Below are positions 8,897 through 18,506 of a stretch of 64,000 nucleotides of DNA, piece after piece; the stretch's first letter is position 1, and each line of letters begins with the position of its first letter. Below the pieces are notes generated by a model, which saw only the letters and a program-made list of their open reading frames with translations, was not told the DNA's origin and ran no database searches. A program made the translations under genes and the position numbers. Source of the stretch: Candidatus Sulfopaludibacter sp. (GTDB lineage Bacteria > Acidobacteriota > Terriglobia > Bryobacterales > Bryobacteraceae); assembly GCA_031292755.1 (NCBI GenBank), contig JARLGM010000013.1:1-64000 (forward strand), in the 5' to 3' direction.

Positions 8897-10086
8897 GCAT
8901 CCTGAACAGACGGCAGGCGCTCGCCGGCGTAACCGGCGGATTCCTGATTGTGAAGGCGGAGACCGCTTTCGGATATCAGGCCAACTCGGCGATCTCCTTT
9001 GGCGTCATCGGTACCGGAGGACGCGGCGTTTATGTCGGCACTCACATGGCCAATGCCTCCGGCACGCGCCTGGCGGCGATCTGCGACATCTTCCAGGACC
9101 GGATCGATAGCGGGAAGGCGAAGATACCGGGCGGTGAAGGCGCCGCCGTGTATCGCGACTATCACGAATTGCTGGCGCAGGCGGATATCGATGCGGTGCT
9201 GATCACCACGCCCGTCTACCTGCACCCGGAGCATTTCGAAGCCGCCGTCAAGGCCCGCAAGCACATCTACTGCGAGAAGCCCGCCGGTGCCGATGTGGCA
9301 GGCGTGAAGCGTTTGCTGGCGGCCAGCGGCGCGGCCGACAAATCGAAGACCATTCAGTTCGGATTGCAGCAGCGCTTCAGCCCCGAATATCTGACGGCCA
9401 TGCAATACGCCAGGTCGGGCAAAGTGGGCGATATCAAAATGATGATGAGTTACTGGGTGCTGGGCGGCACGCCGCCCAAACCGGCCAACGCTCCCGCCGC
9501 GCCGCCCACGGAGGAGGAGAAGATCCGCCGATGGGGAAGTTGGATGGCGCAATCCGGCGGCGTGATCGTGGAGCAGGACTGCCATGGTATCGACATGCTG
9601 AACTGGTTTGCGGGCGACCGGCATCCGTTGAGCGCGCGCGGCACCGGCGGCTTGCGCTATCCCCTGGCATACGGCGATCAGGATTCCGACCATCACGAGA
9701 TCGCCTACACCTATCCGAACGGCGTCGAGGGCTGGCTGATCAGCGTGAAGCAGACGGCCGGTTTCCGCGATGTGAAGGAGCAGTTCTACGGGTCCGCGGG
9801 CATGCTGGAGACGGCGCGCACTTACTACAAGCTGCACGGGCCGATTGCCAACTCGCCGTATAAGAACGCCGACGATTTGACGGATTCGAGCCTGATCGAG
9901 CGGCGCGCCTCCAAGCGCGAGATTACTATCGACGCGGTGGAGGCCTTCTTTACCAGCATTCGGGAGCGTGCGCCGTATAACCTGGCGCCGGTCGCCGCGG
10001 ATGCCACTCTGGCGGCGATCCTGGGCCGCGCGGCGTATCAGCAGAAGCGCGAAGTGACGTGGGACGAGATGCTGAAATCGGCGTAG
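8893..10086 (+). CDS. Gfo/Idh/MocA-type oxidoreductase, probably exported
   Basis: 397 residues. A twin-arginine-like leader (LNRRQALAGVTGGFLIV) precedes a Rossmann nucleotide-binding motif GVIGTGGRG (about 37-45). The family sugar-binding motif CEKPAG is at about 127-132. The C-terminal half contains the conserved VEQDCHGIDMLNWF region, with a histidine expected in the active site. Proteins of this type reduce or oxidise sugars and sugar derivatives with NAD(P). Exported versions with Tat-like leaders are common in Acidobacteriota and Planctomycetes. Translation is coupled to the GH5 gene by a four-base overlap, suggesting it acts on the sugars released by the GH43/GH5 pair. Confidence 0.88.
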   Translation: MSILNRRQALAGVTGGFLIVKAETAFGYQANSAISFGVIGTGGRGVYVGTHMANASGTRLAAICDIFQDRIDSGKAKIPGGEGAAVYRDYHELLAQADIDAVLITTPVYLHPEHFEAAVKARKHIYCEKPAGADVAGVKRLLAASGAADKSKTIQFGLQQRFSPEYLTAMQYARSGKVGDIKMMMSYWVLGGTPPKPANAPAAPPTEEEKIRRWGSWMAQSGGVIVEQDCHGIDMLNWFAGDRHPLSARGTGGLRYPLAYGDQDSDHHEIAYTYPNGVEGWLISVKQTAGFRDVKEQFYGSAGMLETARTYYKLHGPIANSPYKNADDLTDSSLIERRASKREITIDAVEAFFTSIRERAPYNLAPVAADATLAAILGRAAYQQKREVTWDEMLKSA

Positions 10087-10099
10087 GTCCGCCCGCCGG

Positions 10100-11653
10100 C
10101 TACCCCAATCGTTTGCCGCGCGGCAGGTACCGCGGCGCGCAGTAGCGGTCGCCCCGCATGGGTGCGGAAGCCTGCTTCAGATCGCCGTAGGGGTCGTCGA
10201 ACTGATTCATCAACTCGTAGAGGCGGGCGCGCATATCGTCCACGTTGGCCCGCTTCTCTCCCGTAGCTACCAGGTTGCGCATCTCTCCGGCATCTTCGGC
10301 GAGGTCGTAACACTCATCGATATCGAAGCCGTTGAACACGTACTTGAACCGGTCGGTGATCGCCATTCTCTGCGTGTATAAGTATTCTCCGCCGTAGTAA
10401 GCGCAGAGGATCTGGTCCCGCCAGGCTTTGTCCCGCGGGTCTTCGAGCAGCGGCAGCAGCGAGCGGCCGTCGGCATAGGGCATGGGCCGCGCACCCGCGG
10501 CGGCGACATAGGTGTGGGCCAGGTCGTGAGTCTGCACCAGGAGATCGCTGCGGCCCCCGGGCGTGGTTCGTCCGGGCCAGCGCACGATCAGCGGCACGCG
10601 ATAGGTCTCCTCATACGGAAGCCAGCCTTTGATCCACATGCGATGCGCCCCCGCCATATCGCCGTGGTCGGTGGTGGCGACCACGATGGTGTTCTCTTCC
10701 TGCCCGCTTTCCCGCAACGCGTCCAGCACACGGCCGATCTGCGCATCCACCTGCTCGGTGAAGGCGTAGTAGTGCGCGCGCCCGTTCCGGTAATCGTCCG
10801 GCGTGACGTGCCCCCACGTCTCGGCTTCGCGCCGGTGCATGCCCGGTTTGCCTTCGAAGGTATCGGAAAAGTTGGCCGGCACACGGATGGCCGCGGGGTC
10901 GTACCGGTCCAGATACTGCTTGAGCGGCAGATAGGGATCGTGCGGCTCGACGAACTGGACTTCCAGATGCCAGGGCTGACGCGCGCGCGCGAAGCGCCGC
11001 ATCATGCGGATGGCGCATTCGGCGCGATAGTACGGCGAGGTGGCTTCCTCCGGACCCTCGCGATAGCCCCACATGGTAAACGGCTGGGAGCCCGGCCATT
11101 GCATCTGCCGCTGCGCCACGGTCCGCAGGCCGCGCGCGCGTTCCACGCGGTCCGGGTTGGTGTTCAACTGCTGGATGAGTTTCGGATCGCAACCTTCCAG
11201 GTCGGCCACTTCGTGGAACCCGAAATCGAGCGGCGTCCGCACGTAGGAAGCATGCCACTTCCCCACATAGCCCAGACGATAGCCGGCGTCGCGCAGGCGC
11301 TGCGAATAAAGCACCGCGTCCGCATTCATGTCGCGATGCACCGAAGGCGGCGAATGCACCTGGTTATAGACGCCGTTGTGCCAGTGATAAGCGCCGGAGA
11401 GAATCATGGCGCGCGCCGGACAACAGACGGCCGAGGGCGTGTAAGAGCGCTCGAACGTCATGCCGGAATCCGCCAGGCGATTCAGGTTGGGCGTGCGGCA
11501 TTCCGACCGCCCGGCGATGGTGGCCCACTGCTGCTGGTCGGTCATGATGTGCAGGATGTTCGGCGCGGCGGGGGCTGCGCCGGCCGCGCGCATCAGGGTG
11601 CATCCGGCCAGGGCTCCGGTCAAAAGGGCTCGACGATCGATGGGTTCGGGCAT
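10100..11653 (-). CDS. Secreted sulfatase (type I, formylglycine-dependent)
   Basis: 517 residues with a Tat-like leader (DRRALLTGALAG). The type I sulfatase signature CxPxR is Cys77-Cys78-Pro79-Ala80-Arg81, with Cys77 expected to become formylglycine. Metal-binding aspartates lie in NILHIMTDQQQW and TTDHGDM, and GKWHA is also present. Likely a choline-sulfatase- or polysaccharide-sulfatase-type enzyme that removes sulfate esters from glycans. It follows the other sulfatase by 10 bases and is the last gene of a GH38-sulfatase-sulfatase unit. It converges on the Gfo/Idh/MocA gene, with only 13 bases between the stops. Confidence 0.9.
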   Translation of the reverse strand: MPEPIDRRALLTGALAGCTLMRAAGAAPAAPNILHIMTDQQQWATIAGRSECRTPNLNRLADSGMTFERSYTPSAVCCPARAMILSGAYHWHNGVYNQVHSPPSVHRDMNADAVLYSQRLRDAGYRLGYVGKWHASYVRTPLDFGFHEVADLEGCDPKLIQQLNTNPDRVERARGLRTVAQRQMQWPGSQPFTMWGYREGPEEATSPYYRAECAIRMMRRFARARQPWHLEVQFVEPHDPYLPLKQYLDRYDPAAIRVPANFSDTFEGKPGMHRREAETWGHVTPDDYRNGRAHYYAFTEQVDAQIGRVLDALRESGQEENTIVVATTDHGDMAGAHRMWIKGWLPYEETYRVPLIVRWPGRTTPGGRSDLLVQTHDLAHTYVAAAGARPMPYADGRSLLPLLEDPRDKAWRDQILCAYYGGEYLYTQRMAITDRFKYVFNGFDIDECYDLAEDAGEMRNLVATGEKRANVDDMRARLYELMNQFDDPYGDLKQASAPMRGDRYCAPRYLPRGKRLG

Positions 11654-11663
11654 GGCGGCACTC

Positions 11664-13187
11664 CTAATCTTTGGGCGAGCGTTTGATCTTTTCGAGTAGC
11701 GCGCTCAGTCTGGTCACAAGCTCCGGATGCTCTTTGGCCACATCCATTTTTTCCGCCGGGTCGGTGCGAATGTTATAAAGCTGCGGCACGGGGCTGTTGC
11801 CCAGTTCGGTTCCCGTTTGCGGGTTGAAGGCCGGGCCCTTACCGCCTTCAATCATCTTCCAATCGCCCTGCACCACGGCCAGCGCGCCGGCGTATTCCGT
11901 CAGGCTGTCCCGGCCTCGCGGAGTGCGGCCCAGCAGCACCGGCAACAGATTGCGGCTGTCCAGTCCAGCCGCAGCGGGCGGCGCTTGTCCGGTGAGAGCG
12001 CCCAGGGTTGCCAGCAGGTCCACCTGGCTCACTAGTGCGGGCGAAACCGAATCCGCGCGGATTTGACCGGGCCAGCGAGCCATCAGCGGCACACGCGTGC
12101 CGGCTTCGAAATTGCTGTACTTGCCACCGCGATACACGCCGGCGGGCTTGTGCGTTCCCACCCGTTCCACCGCCTGATCGCGGTAGCCATCGTCCAGCAC
12201 TGGCCCGTTGTCGCTGGAGAACAGCAGCAGCGTGTCGCGCGTCAGGCCGTTACGTTCCAAGGCGTCCAGAATGCGGCCGACGCACCAGTCCAGTTCCGCG
12301 ATGGAGTCGCCGCGCGGCCCCATGCCGGTGGAGCCCACGAAGCGGGGGTTAGGCATTCGCGGTACGTGGATTTCGTGCGCGGCGTAATACAGGAAGAACG
12401 GCACACTCCGGTGGGCGTCCACAAAATCGGTCGCCTTGCGGGTGAGGATGTCCGCAAAATTTTCGTCCACCCACCGTGCCTGGCGGCCTCCTCGCATAAA
12501 GCCGATGCGGCTCACGCCATTCACAATGGCGCCGTCGTGTCCGTGACTGGGAGCCATCTTCAATAGCTCGGGATGATCGTGGCCGGTCAGTTCGCCCGGA
12601 AACGCCTGCTGGTAGCTTACCGAAATCGGGTCGGCGGGATCGAGATTTACCACCCGGTGATTCTCCACCAGGACGCAGGGGACGCGGTCCGGCGTGGCTG
12701 GAATGATGAACGAATAATCGAACCCGATCTCATTCGGCCCAGGCGTGATTTCTCCATTCCAGTCGATCTTGCCCGCGCCCAGGCCCAGATGCCACTTGCC
12801 CACCACGCCGGTGCGATAGCCCGCCGACCGCAGAATTCCCGGCAGCGTCAGCTTGCCCGGCGGAATGATCAGGGGTGCATCGCCGGGCAGAATACCGGTC
12901 CCTTGCTGCCGCCAGGCATACTCGCCGGTGAGCAGGGAAAAGCGCGACGGGGTGCAGGTGGCCGAAGTGGCGTGGGCGTTGGTGAAGCGAACTCCCTGTC
13001 CGGCGATGCGGTCCAGATTCGGCGTCCGCACCGCGGATGCGCCGTAACAGCCGATGTCTCCATAGCCCACGTCGTCGGCATAGATCAGGACGATGTTCGG
13101 CCGGCGCGCGGCCTGCAAACCCGAAGCGGCGGCAAGTCCCAACCCCGCCTGCCTCAAAAACCACCGGCGATTCAATTTGTCGGCCAT
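11664..13187 (-). CDS. Secreted arylsulfatase-type sulfatase
   Basis: 507 residues with a Tat-like leader (LNRRWFLRQAGLGLAAA). Sulfatase signature at Cys78-Thr79-Pro80-Ser81-Arg82, followed by LLTGEYAWR. The metal site is marked by IVLIYADDVGYGD at the N-terminus and LLLFSSDNGP later, and GKWHLGLG is intact. It resembles arylsulfatase A-like enzymes more than its downstream neighbour does, so the two sulfatases are different subfamilies rather than a tandem copy. Only five bases separate its start from the stop of the GH38 gene. Both sulfatases need a formylglycine-generating enzyme; none with intact catalytic cysteines is in this window. Confidence 0.9.
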   Translation of the reverse strand: MADKLNRRWFLRQAGLGLAAASGLQAARRPNIVLIYADDVGYGDIGCYGASAVRTPNLDRIAGQGVRFTNAHATSATCTPSRFSLLTGEYAWRQQGTGILPGDAPLIIPPGKLTLPGILRSAGYRTGVVGKWHLGLGAGKIDWNGEITPGPNEIGFDYSFIIPATPDRVPCVLVENHRVVNLDPADPISVSYQQAFPGELTGHDHPELLKMAPSHGHDGAIVNGVSRIGFMRGGRQARWVDENFADILTRKATDFVDAHRSVPFFLYYAAHEIHVPRMPNPRFVGSTGMGPRGDSIAELDWCVGRILDALERNGLTRDTLLLFSSDNGPVLDDGYRDQAVERVGTHKPAGVYRGGKYSNFEAGTRVPLMARWPGQIRADSVSPALVSQVDLLATLGALTGQAPPAAAGLDSRNLLPVLLGRTPRGRDSLTEYAGALAVVQGDWKMIEGGKGPAFNPQTGTELGNSPVPQLYNIRTDPAEKMDVAKEHPELVTRLSALLEKIKRSPKD

Positions 13188-13192
13188 CGCAT

Positions 13193-16100
13193 TTACCTTT
13201 CAGGGCGCAGCAGCAGACGCAGCGTCACGATGGAGTGGGGAGGCATCGCGACCTCCACACCATTCCCGCGCGCCGCTATCTCCTGCTGATTATCCTCCAC
13301 GGCGTTGCACAGCCACGCGCGGCCGATGCGGAGCAGGCCGGAAGAGAGGCGTGCCGTGCCGGCCCGGCCCGCGGTTTCCACCAGCCTGGCGATGTAGCCG
13401 TTGCCATCCTCGGCGGGCTTGAGCGTTTCCATCTCCACGCCTTCGCCGCTGAGGCTGAGAAACGATCCGGCGGTTTCGGGCAGCGAGCCCCGCAGGCCCA
13501 CCTTGTCGTTGCGCGTCAATTCGCCTGATTCCAACGGCGTCAACACCTCGCGGCCCAGGCGGCTCAGTGCCGCCGGATCCAGAGTGGCGCCGCTGGTGAG
13601 CACATAATCGAAATGGAACTCGCCGCTCTGCACGCGCGGGAAGTTGGTGTGCCAATAGTTATTCAACGCATAGGAGAAGATGGTGGAAGACCGCGGCTCG
13701 AACTTCTCCGGCCACAACCCGCGATTGATATCGCCGAACGTTACCAGCGGCGCATCGAGCGGGATCACGGCCGCACTCACTCCACCACCGCTCACGCGCG
13801 ACCAGCGCCCGGCGGTGTACCATTCGCGGCAGCCGCCCGCCAGTTCGTCGCGCGCGGGGTTCACCGTGCCGGTTTGTCCCTCGTATTCGAATTGCGGATT
13901 CGGCGCGGCGAAGGGGAAGGCGAAGTAGACGGCCTCCTTCTGGTTGACCGGGTCCTTGGTCAGGCGGTTGAGAATCTCGATCTTCTTTTCGCCGTCGAAC
14001 AGGCGAATCTCCACGGCGATGCCGGGCGCTTCGGGTCCACTCACGCGGTAGCTTAACGACTGCCCCCACGGCGTGGTCCCGGCGTTCACCATCGCCGCGC
14101 CGCCGGACGGGCCCACCGTGAGCTTTGCGGTGGGAAGGTGCTCGGTAATGTGAATCAATCGCGTTCCCTCGCCTCCGGAGACGTGTAGATACTGTCCCAG
14201 AAGGTAGGGGCTCGCGGAATCCACCAGTTCGCGCCCAATCTGCTTATCGAAGATGCTGGTGACGCCGCCGCGCCGCGGATCGACGGTTACGCGGTAGAGT
14301 GCATTCTCGATGACATTCCCGGGCTTCTTGTCCGCTTCCGCATTTCCGGTTGGCCCGCTTTCCAGCCGGTAGGTGCGATATCCCATCGCCGGAATCTTTT
14401 CGGCCAGGAAGCGCACGCGCCGGTACCCGCTGCCGCCATGGACAGTCTCCAACGGGATCGTCCGGCCGCCTTCCTCCTTCAGGATCGTCCCGTTCGAAAG
14501 ATCCAACTCCACCAGTCCGCTGCGCTCGTGCGCCAGCGAATTGAACACCACCAAGGCGGGCGGCACGGTGCGGATGGATTCCAGCAGACGGCTGACGGAT
14601 TCCTGTGCGATCCAATGCGCCGTCTCGCGGGCATCGTCCACATGGAAGTGCTTGGTTTCGATCTGGCGCACGCTCTGCTCGCTATCGGGCCTGGAATATC
14701 CGCCGGAGGACGTGTAGGTGTGTTCGGCGTACAGAATGAGGTCGCGCCACAGGCGGCGAATCCCCTCCAGCGGCGGCGCCCATTCGGAGTTCTGGAGCGC
14801 GGCTAAAGACGACAGCGTCTCCACCGCGGGGGCGCGGCTTTCGGTCTCGCGGTACAGGGCGGCGTACCGCGCGTCCGTGCCGATGCCGTCCTCCCAATAC
14901 GGGCCGAAATCGCCGCGCACGGTCTCGAGCCGGTCGCCATACTTTTTCGCGATCAGGTCGAAGTAATCCGGAAATGTCGCCAGTTGCAGGCGCGGCCAGG
15001 CGTACCTGGCATTCCAGTTCCGCACGAACTCGCCTTCCCCGGGAATCAGGTCGGTGTTTTCCAGTTGACTGCCGAACATCAACACGGTGTCCGGCTGGTA
15101 GGTGGGCGATTCAAAGGTCTGAAAGAAAGTGGGCAGGCTTTCCCGGCAGGCGGCCTCGCCCGGCGGCAGGCCGCAGATGAACCAGAGGTTCGAATACTGA
15201 CGCGTGTAGGCCATCAGCACTTTCGCGCCGTCCGGACCTTGCCACCAGAAGGGCGAGCGCGTCTGCCAGCGCCCATAGAGAGGCTGCGGGCCGCGATCGT
15301 CGTTGGCCCCGGCGGCGAAGTACTTCACGCCCGACGCGGCCAGCACCGAGGCATAGGCCCACGGATATGCGGGCACGTCGGTAATGTTGGCGACGTCGCT
15401 GGGGCGTCCGGCATTGCTGTTGAGCGCGTGGCCCGCGTAAAGCGAGCGGACCAGGGTCCCCAGGCTGGCGCCTCCGGCCATCAGGTTCACTTCTTGCGCG
15501 GGGATGGAAATGCGGCCTGCCCGTACTGCGTCCAGGAATTCGCGCTGCGCGGCGGCCGAGCGCGTGCGCAGATATTGCTCCGCCAGCCAGGCGCCGTCCA
15601 GCGAAAAGCGCATGTCGGCGTTGCGGCGCATCTCTTCCAGCAGGCGGTCCAGATTGCGATTCTGCAACTCCTCGATCTTCGGCTGGTAATCGGTGAAGCC
15701 GATGTCCAGATGGGTGTGCGGGACGATGTAGACCGTGAGTTTGCGTTTCGGCGCCAGGCGCTCGGAGTGCTCCAAACTCGCGCCATTCAGTTGTACCGAA
15801 ACGCGCGCTTCGGTTCCGGCCGCGAACTCGGGAACCCAAAACTCGAAGCGCTGCTGGCCGAAGCGGGCCGCGGTCAGTTCGGCACGATAGGCGGCGCCAC
15901 CCAGGTTCAAGGTCAGGTTTCCGCGAGTCACGATCTCCCCGGTTGTGACCGTCGCGGTGATCGATTCGCGTAGCCCTCCATCGCCGCCGGCGAAGAAGTA
16001 CGCCGGCTCCAGGGTCACCGCGGGTGGGGCGGGGGAGGCTTCGCCGCGCACCAGGGCCAGCGCGTCCCAACTGATTTGCGAATCGCCATTCTGGTCGGGT

Positions 16101-16630
16101 GCATCGTCAATCGCGGTGATGCGGAGCACATTTCCGCCCAGCCGCAGCGCGGCGGCGGGAACCGGAATGCGCACGCGCGCCTCGGCGCAAATGGGCGAAT
16201 CGGCGCGTCCTTCGGCGTGATAACTCAACCGGCGGTCCAGATAGACCCACGCGCGGACGCCGTTCAGATCCAGTTCCAGGTGCGGTACCCGGGGATTGCC
16301 GGCCATCACCGCCAGATCCAGCGCGAACGTTCCTTGCGGAGCCTCGTCGAGATGGAATTGGATCGCGCGCGAATGCGATTGCGGGCCCGCGGAGGCGTTG
16401 AGCGTTCCGGCTTGCGATGCCGGCCAGTTTCTGGCGGCATCCGGAGCACCGGCATCCACCACTACGGGCTGGTTTCCCGCCCGGCCGCCGAATTCGGCCG
16501 CCGTATGGTCGAAATCTCCCAGATGCCAAACCGTATGCTCCTGGGCTGACAGCACCAGGACTCCCGCAATCAGGTGCAACAGGGCGATCCCGGCGGGAAA
16601 AACCGATCGGATGCGCATGGCACCGATCAT
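13193..16630 (-). CDS. Secreted GH38 alpha-mannosidase-like protein with N-terminal beta-sandwich domains
   Basis: 1145 residues (1141 if the second ATG at 16618 is used; that one places the signal peptide MRIRSVFPAGIALLHLIAG at the very start and may be the true start). The first 280 residues form beta-rich domains resembling the carbohydrate-binding part of rhamnogalacturonan lyases. The GH38 catalytic region begins at about 300 with the zinc-binding YIVPHTHLDIGFTDY and continues through ANDDRGPQPLYG. The C-terminal half (about 700-1140) is the beta-sandwich typical of the family. It probably removes alpha-linked mannose from glycans outside the cytoplasm. It heads the operon with two sulfatases, pointing to a sulfated mannose-containing glycan (inference). 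Confidence 0.85.
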   Translation of the reverse strand: MIGAMRIRSVFPAGIALLHLIAGVLVLSAQEHTVWHLGDFDHTAAEFGGRAGNQPVVVDAGAPDAARNWPASQAGTLNASAGPQSHSRAIQFHLDEAPQGTFALDLAVMAGNPRVPHLELDLNGVRAWVYLDRRLSYHAEGRADSPICAEARVRIPVPAAALRLGGNVLRITAIDDAPDQNGDSQISWDALALVRGEASPAPPAVTLEPAYFFAGGDGGLRESITATVTTGEIVTRGNLTLNLGGAAYRAELTAARFGQQRFEFWVPEFAAGTEARVSVQLNGASLEHSERLAPKRKLTVYIVPHTHLDIGFTDYQPKIEELQNRNLDRLLEEMRRNADMRFSLDGAWLAEQYLRTRSAAAQREFLDAVRAGRISIPAQEVNLMAGGASLGTLVRSLYAGHALNSNAGRPSDVANITDVPAYPWAYASVLAASGVKYFAAGANDDRGPQPLYGRWQTRSPFWWQGPDGAKVLMAYTRQYSNLWFICGLPPGEAACRESLPTFFQTFESPTYQPDTVLMFGSQLENTDLIPGEGEFVRNWNARYAWPRLQLATFPDYFDLIAKKYGDRLETVRGDFGPYWEDGIGTDARYAALYRETESRAPAVETLSSLAALQNSEWAPPLEGIRRLWRDLILYAEHTYTSSGGYSRPDSEQSVRQIETKHFHVDDARETAHWIAQESVSRLLESIRTVPPALVVFNSLAHERSGLVELDLSNGTILKEEGGRTIPLETVHGGSGYRRVRFLAEKIPAMGYRTYRLESGPTGNAEADKKPGNVIENALYRVTVDPRRGGVTSIFDKQIGRELVDSASPYLLGQYLHVSGGEGTRLIHITEHLPTAKLTVGPSGGAAMVNAGTTPWGQSLSYRVSGPEAPGIAVEIRLFDGEKKIEILNRLTKDPVNQKEAVYFAFPFAAPNPQFEYEGQTGTVNPARDELAGGCREWYTAGRWSRVSGGGVSAAVIPLDAPLVTFGDINRGLWPEKFEPRSSTIFSYALNNYWHTNFPRVQSGEFHFDYVLTSGATLDPAALSRLGREVLTPLESGELTRNDKVGLRGSLPETAGSFLSLSGEGVEMETLKPAEDGNGYIARLVETAGRAGTARLSSGLLRIGRAWLCNAVEDNQQEIAARGNGVEVAMPPHSIVTLRLLLRPER

Positions 16631-16663
16631 TCTAGCCCCGCTCAGCAGCCGGAAGAACGAGCG

Positions 16664-17128
16664 CTACGGCCGCCCCGTCGCATACCAGAAGATGAAGTCC
16701 GTCATGGGCGGCTTTCCCCCAAGCTGGCGCATCCGCGACGCGTTCTGTCCGCGGTGATGCTGGCTGTGCGTCACCGCCTGCAACAGCAGCACCCACGCCG
16801 GAGTCTCAAACGGACCTTGCGGCCCGCGCGGCAGGGTGATCGTCTGATCGAGATCGACCGATCCCAGGGCCTCGCAGAAATTGGCGTTCGCCTGCTCCAT
16901 CGCGGCTTGCAGTTGGTCCATGGACTCGAGGGGCTGTATGCCAGCCGGGTCCGGCGCTCCACCGCGAGCTAACGCGGTCAGCATCTTCGCCGCCGTCAGG
17001 ATGTGGTTGAGACGGGAGCGGATCTCGGCATCTTCCAGCAACGTGGGATTCTCGCGAAGTGCTTTCCAGTGCGCCCCGTCAGCCCAGACCTGATGCCGGG
17101 CCAGGTCGCGCAACAGTTCTGAATTCAT
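16664..17128 (-). CDS. DinB-family four-helix protein
   Basis: 154 residues, cytoplasmic, helical. The DinB/YfiT metal-binding histidines are seen as His42 (LNHILTA) and the H-x-x-x-H pair His121/His125 in VTHSQHHRGQ. The family includes thiol-dependent transferases and many proteins of unknown role. Nothing in the neighbourhood indicates a substrate. It lies 33 bases upstream of the GH38 gene on the same strand, but the unrelated function suggests an independent gene. Confidence 0.85.
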   Translation of the reverse strand: MNSELLRDLARHQVWADGAHWKALRENPTLLEDAEIRSRLNHILTAAKMLTALARGGAPDPAGIQPLESMDQLQAAMEQANANFCEALGSVDLDQTITLPRGPQGPFETPAWVLLLQAVTHSQHHRGQNASRMRQLGGKPPMTDFIFWYATGRP

Positions 17129-17164
17129 GCTTCCTCCTCCAAGGCTCCAATTCTAATATTGTTT

Positions 17165-17956
17165 TTAGCCTGTAGGCTTATAGCGCGCCGCCAGCAGTCC
17201 GGTGGCTGCGGCGATATCGATGTCCGCCACCAGCAACCCTTCCTTCCCGTATGGCTGGTAGCAGAGCAGCGTCCCGTCGGGCCGCACCACCGCGGAAGTA
17301 GTGGGTGCGCCCGGGCTCGCGCAATTCACCGTGGCGAAATAGCAGGCGTTTTCGGCGGCGCGGCACAAGGCGGCTTTTTCATGGAATGAGTTCGCCGGAT
17401 CGGCGAATGTCGCGGGCTGGTAACTGCCCGGCCCGGCGGCGTGGAAATGCGGGTGGAACACGATCTGCGCGCCTTGGCGCACGGCCCAACGTACGGTTTC
17501 CGGGTAGCGCCATCCTTCGTGACAGATCGCAATGCCGAATGTCAGCGGGCCCGCCTGGAAAATCCGCCTGCCCGAGCCGGGCGAGTAAGTACCCTCCTCG
17601 GAAGGGTCGAGCTGAATTTTGTCCTGAAAGCCGGCGAGCGAGCCATCCGCACGGAACACCAACGCAGTGATCGACAGGGAACCATCGACGATTCGCTCGG
17701 TACCAAGGATCACCGCCAGGTTTGCCCTGTCGGCGGCCGCTGCGATCGCCGACCGGGCGCATTCGAGGAACTGAGGGTCGGCGGGCGGTATCGACTTCCC
17801 CATTCCCCGGTAGCCGGGCACGTAGCACTCCGGAAAGCAGATGATGCCGGCCTGCTCCACCGCCGCCTGAGCGATCGCTTGTTCGGCCAGCGCCACCGAC
17901 TCCGCGGGTGTCGCGGGGAAGCGGAGATTGGCGAGTGCAATGCGAAACGTATTCAT
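17165..17956 (-). CDS. Carbon-nitrogen hydrolase (nitrilase superfamily)
   Basis: 263 residues, cytoplasmic. The Glu-Lys-Cys triad is clear: Glu43 in CFPECYVPGYRG, Lys113 in QDKIQLDPSEEG and Cys145 in AICHEGWRYPE. It should hydrolyse an amide or carbamoyl bond. The substrate is undetermined: omega-amidase, N-carbamoyl amino acid hydrolase and formamide-type family members all share this triad. The upstream secreted protein gene begins 33 bases away but is unrelated. Confidence 0.88.
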   Translation of the reverse strand: MNTFRIALANLRFPATPAESVALAEQAIAQAAVEQAGIICFPECYVPGYRGMGKSIPPADPQFLECARSAIAAAADRANLAVILGTERIVDGSLSITALVFRADGSLAGFQDKIQLDPSEEGTYSPGSGRRIFQAGPLTFGIAICHEGWRYPETVRWAVRQGAQIVFHPHFHAAGPGSYQPATFADPANSFHEKAALCRAAENACYFATVNCASPGAPTTSAVVRPDGTLLCYQPYGKEGLLVADIDIAAATGLLAARYKPTG

Positions 17957-17988
17957 TGCGCTGTGCCAATTCTAGCCGATTCGGCGCG

Positions 17989-18312
17989 TCAGTGAGTCGT
18001 CACGGTCAAGACAACCTGACCGTTGATCGCAATGGTATAAGTATCGGCAAAGGACAGGTTCTCGAAGAAGCTGAGGAGGCCTTCGCTCGTCGTGGTGTAA
18101 TCACCGTCATCGATTACTTCGCCGGAGCTGTTGGTTACCTTGACGTGAACCTGTCCGGTGTACTTCGTGCTGGTGAAGACGGCTTCGCCTCCCACGCAGT
18201 CGGGAAAGGTCCCGCCATTCTGGCAGCTTCCGCTGACGGGGGACTGGCTGGCCTGGCCAAGCAGGCCGAGTGATAGCAGCATGGCGGCTGCAAAGTGCCT
18301 GGTCCGTTTCAT
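17989..18312 (-). CDS. Small secreted protein of unknown function
   Basis: 107 residues from the ATG at 18312, chosen because it opens a clean signal peptide (MKRTRHFAAAMLLSLGLLG, about 1-23); an upstream start would add an unconvincing 45-residue extension. The mature part has two cysteines (SGSCQNGG and FPDCVGG) likely to form a disulfide. A short beta-rich domain follows (YTGQVHVKV, TYTIAINGQVVLTV) that looks like a single Ig-like or CNA-B-like strand set. I do not recognise the family. Confidence 0.6.
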   Translation of the reverse strand: MKRTRHFAAAMLLSLGLLGQASQSPVSGSCQNGGTFPDCVGGEAVFTSTKYTGQVHVKVTNSSGEVIDDGDYTTTSEGLLSFFENLSFADTYTIAINGQVVLTVTTH

Positions 18313-18506
18313 AGCTGATGCCAGTATACGTTCCTTCCGGCCGAATAACTCGTCACTAAGTAACATCAAGACCGAATGTAAGGCATTCGTTGCAAAACAA
18401 AATGCCTGGCTGAATAGTCTCACGGGTAAGGGCGAAGTCCCCTTCACATTACAGCGCTTACCCGATTTTCTGCCCGCTCCTCCTATGTTCTTATAGGGTC
18501 AGTGGC
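18313..18506. other. Divergent promoter region of the Tad-like genes
   Basis: Separates the small secreted protein from the Tad-like operon. It contains a short inverted repeat, GGGTAAG (18424-18430) with CTTACCC (18457-18463), just upstream of the pseudopilin genes; this could be an operator or chance. No gene seen. Confidence 0.3.
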
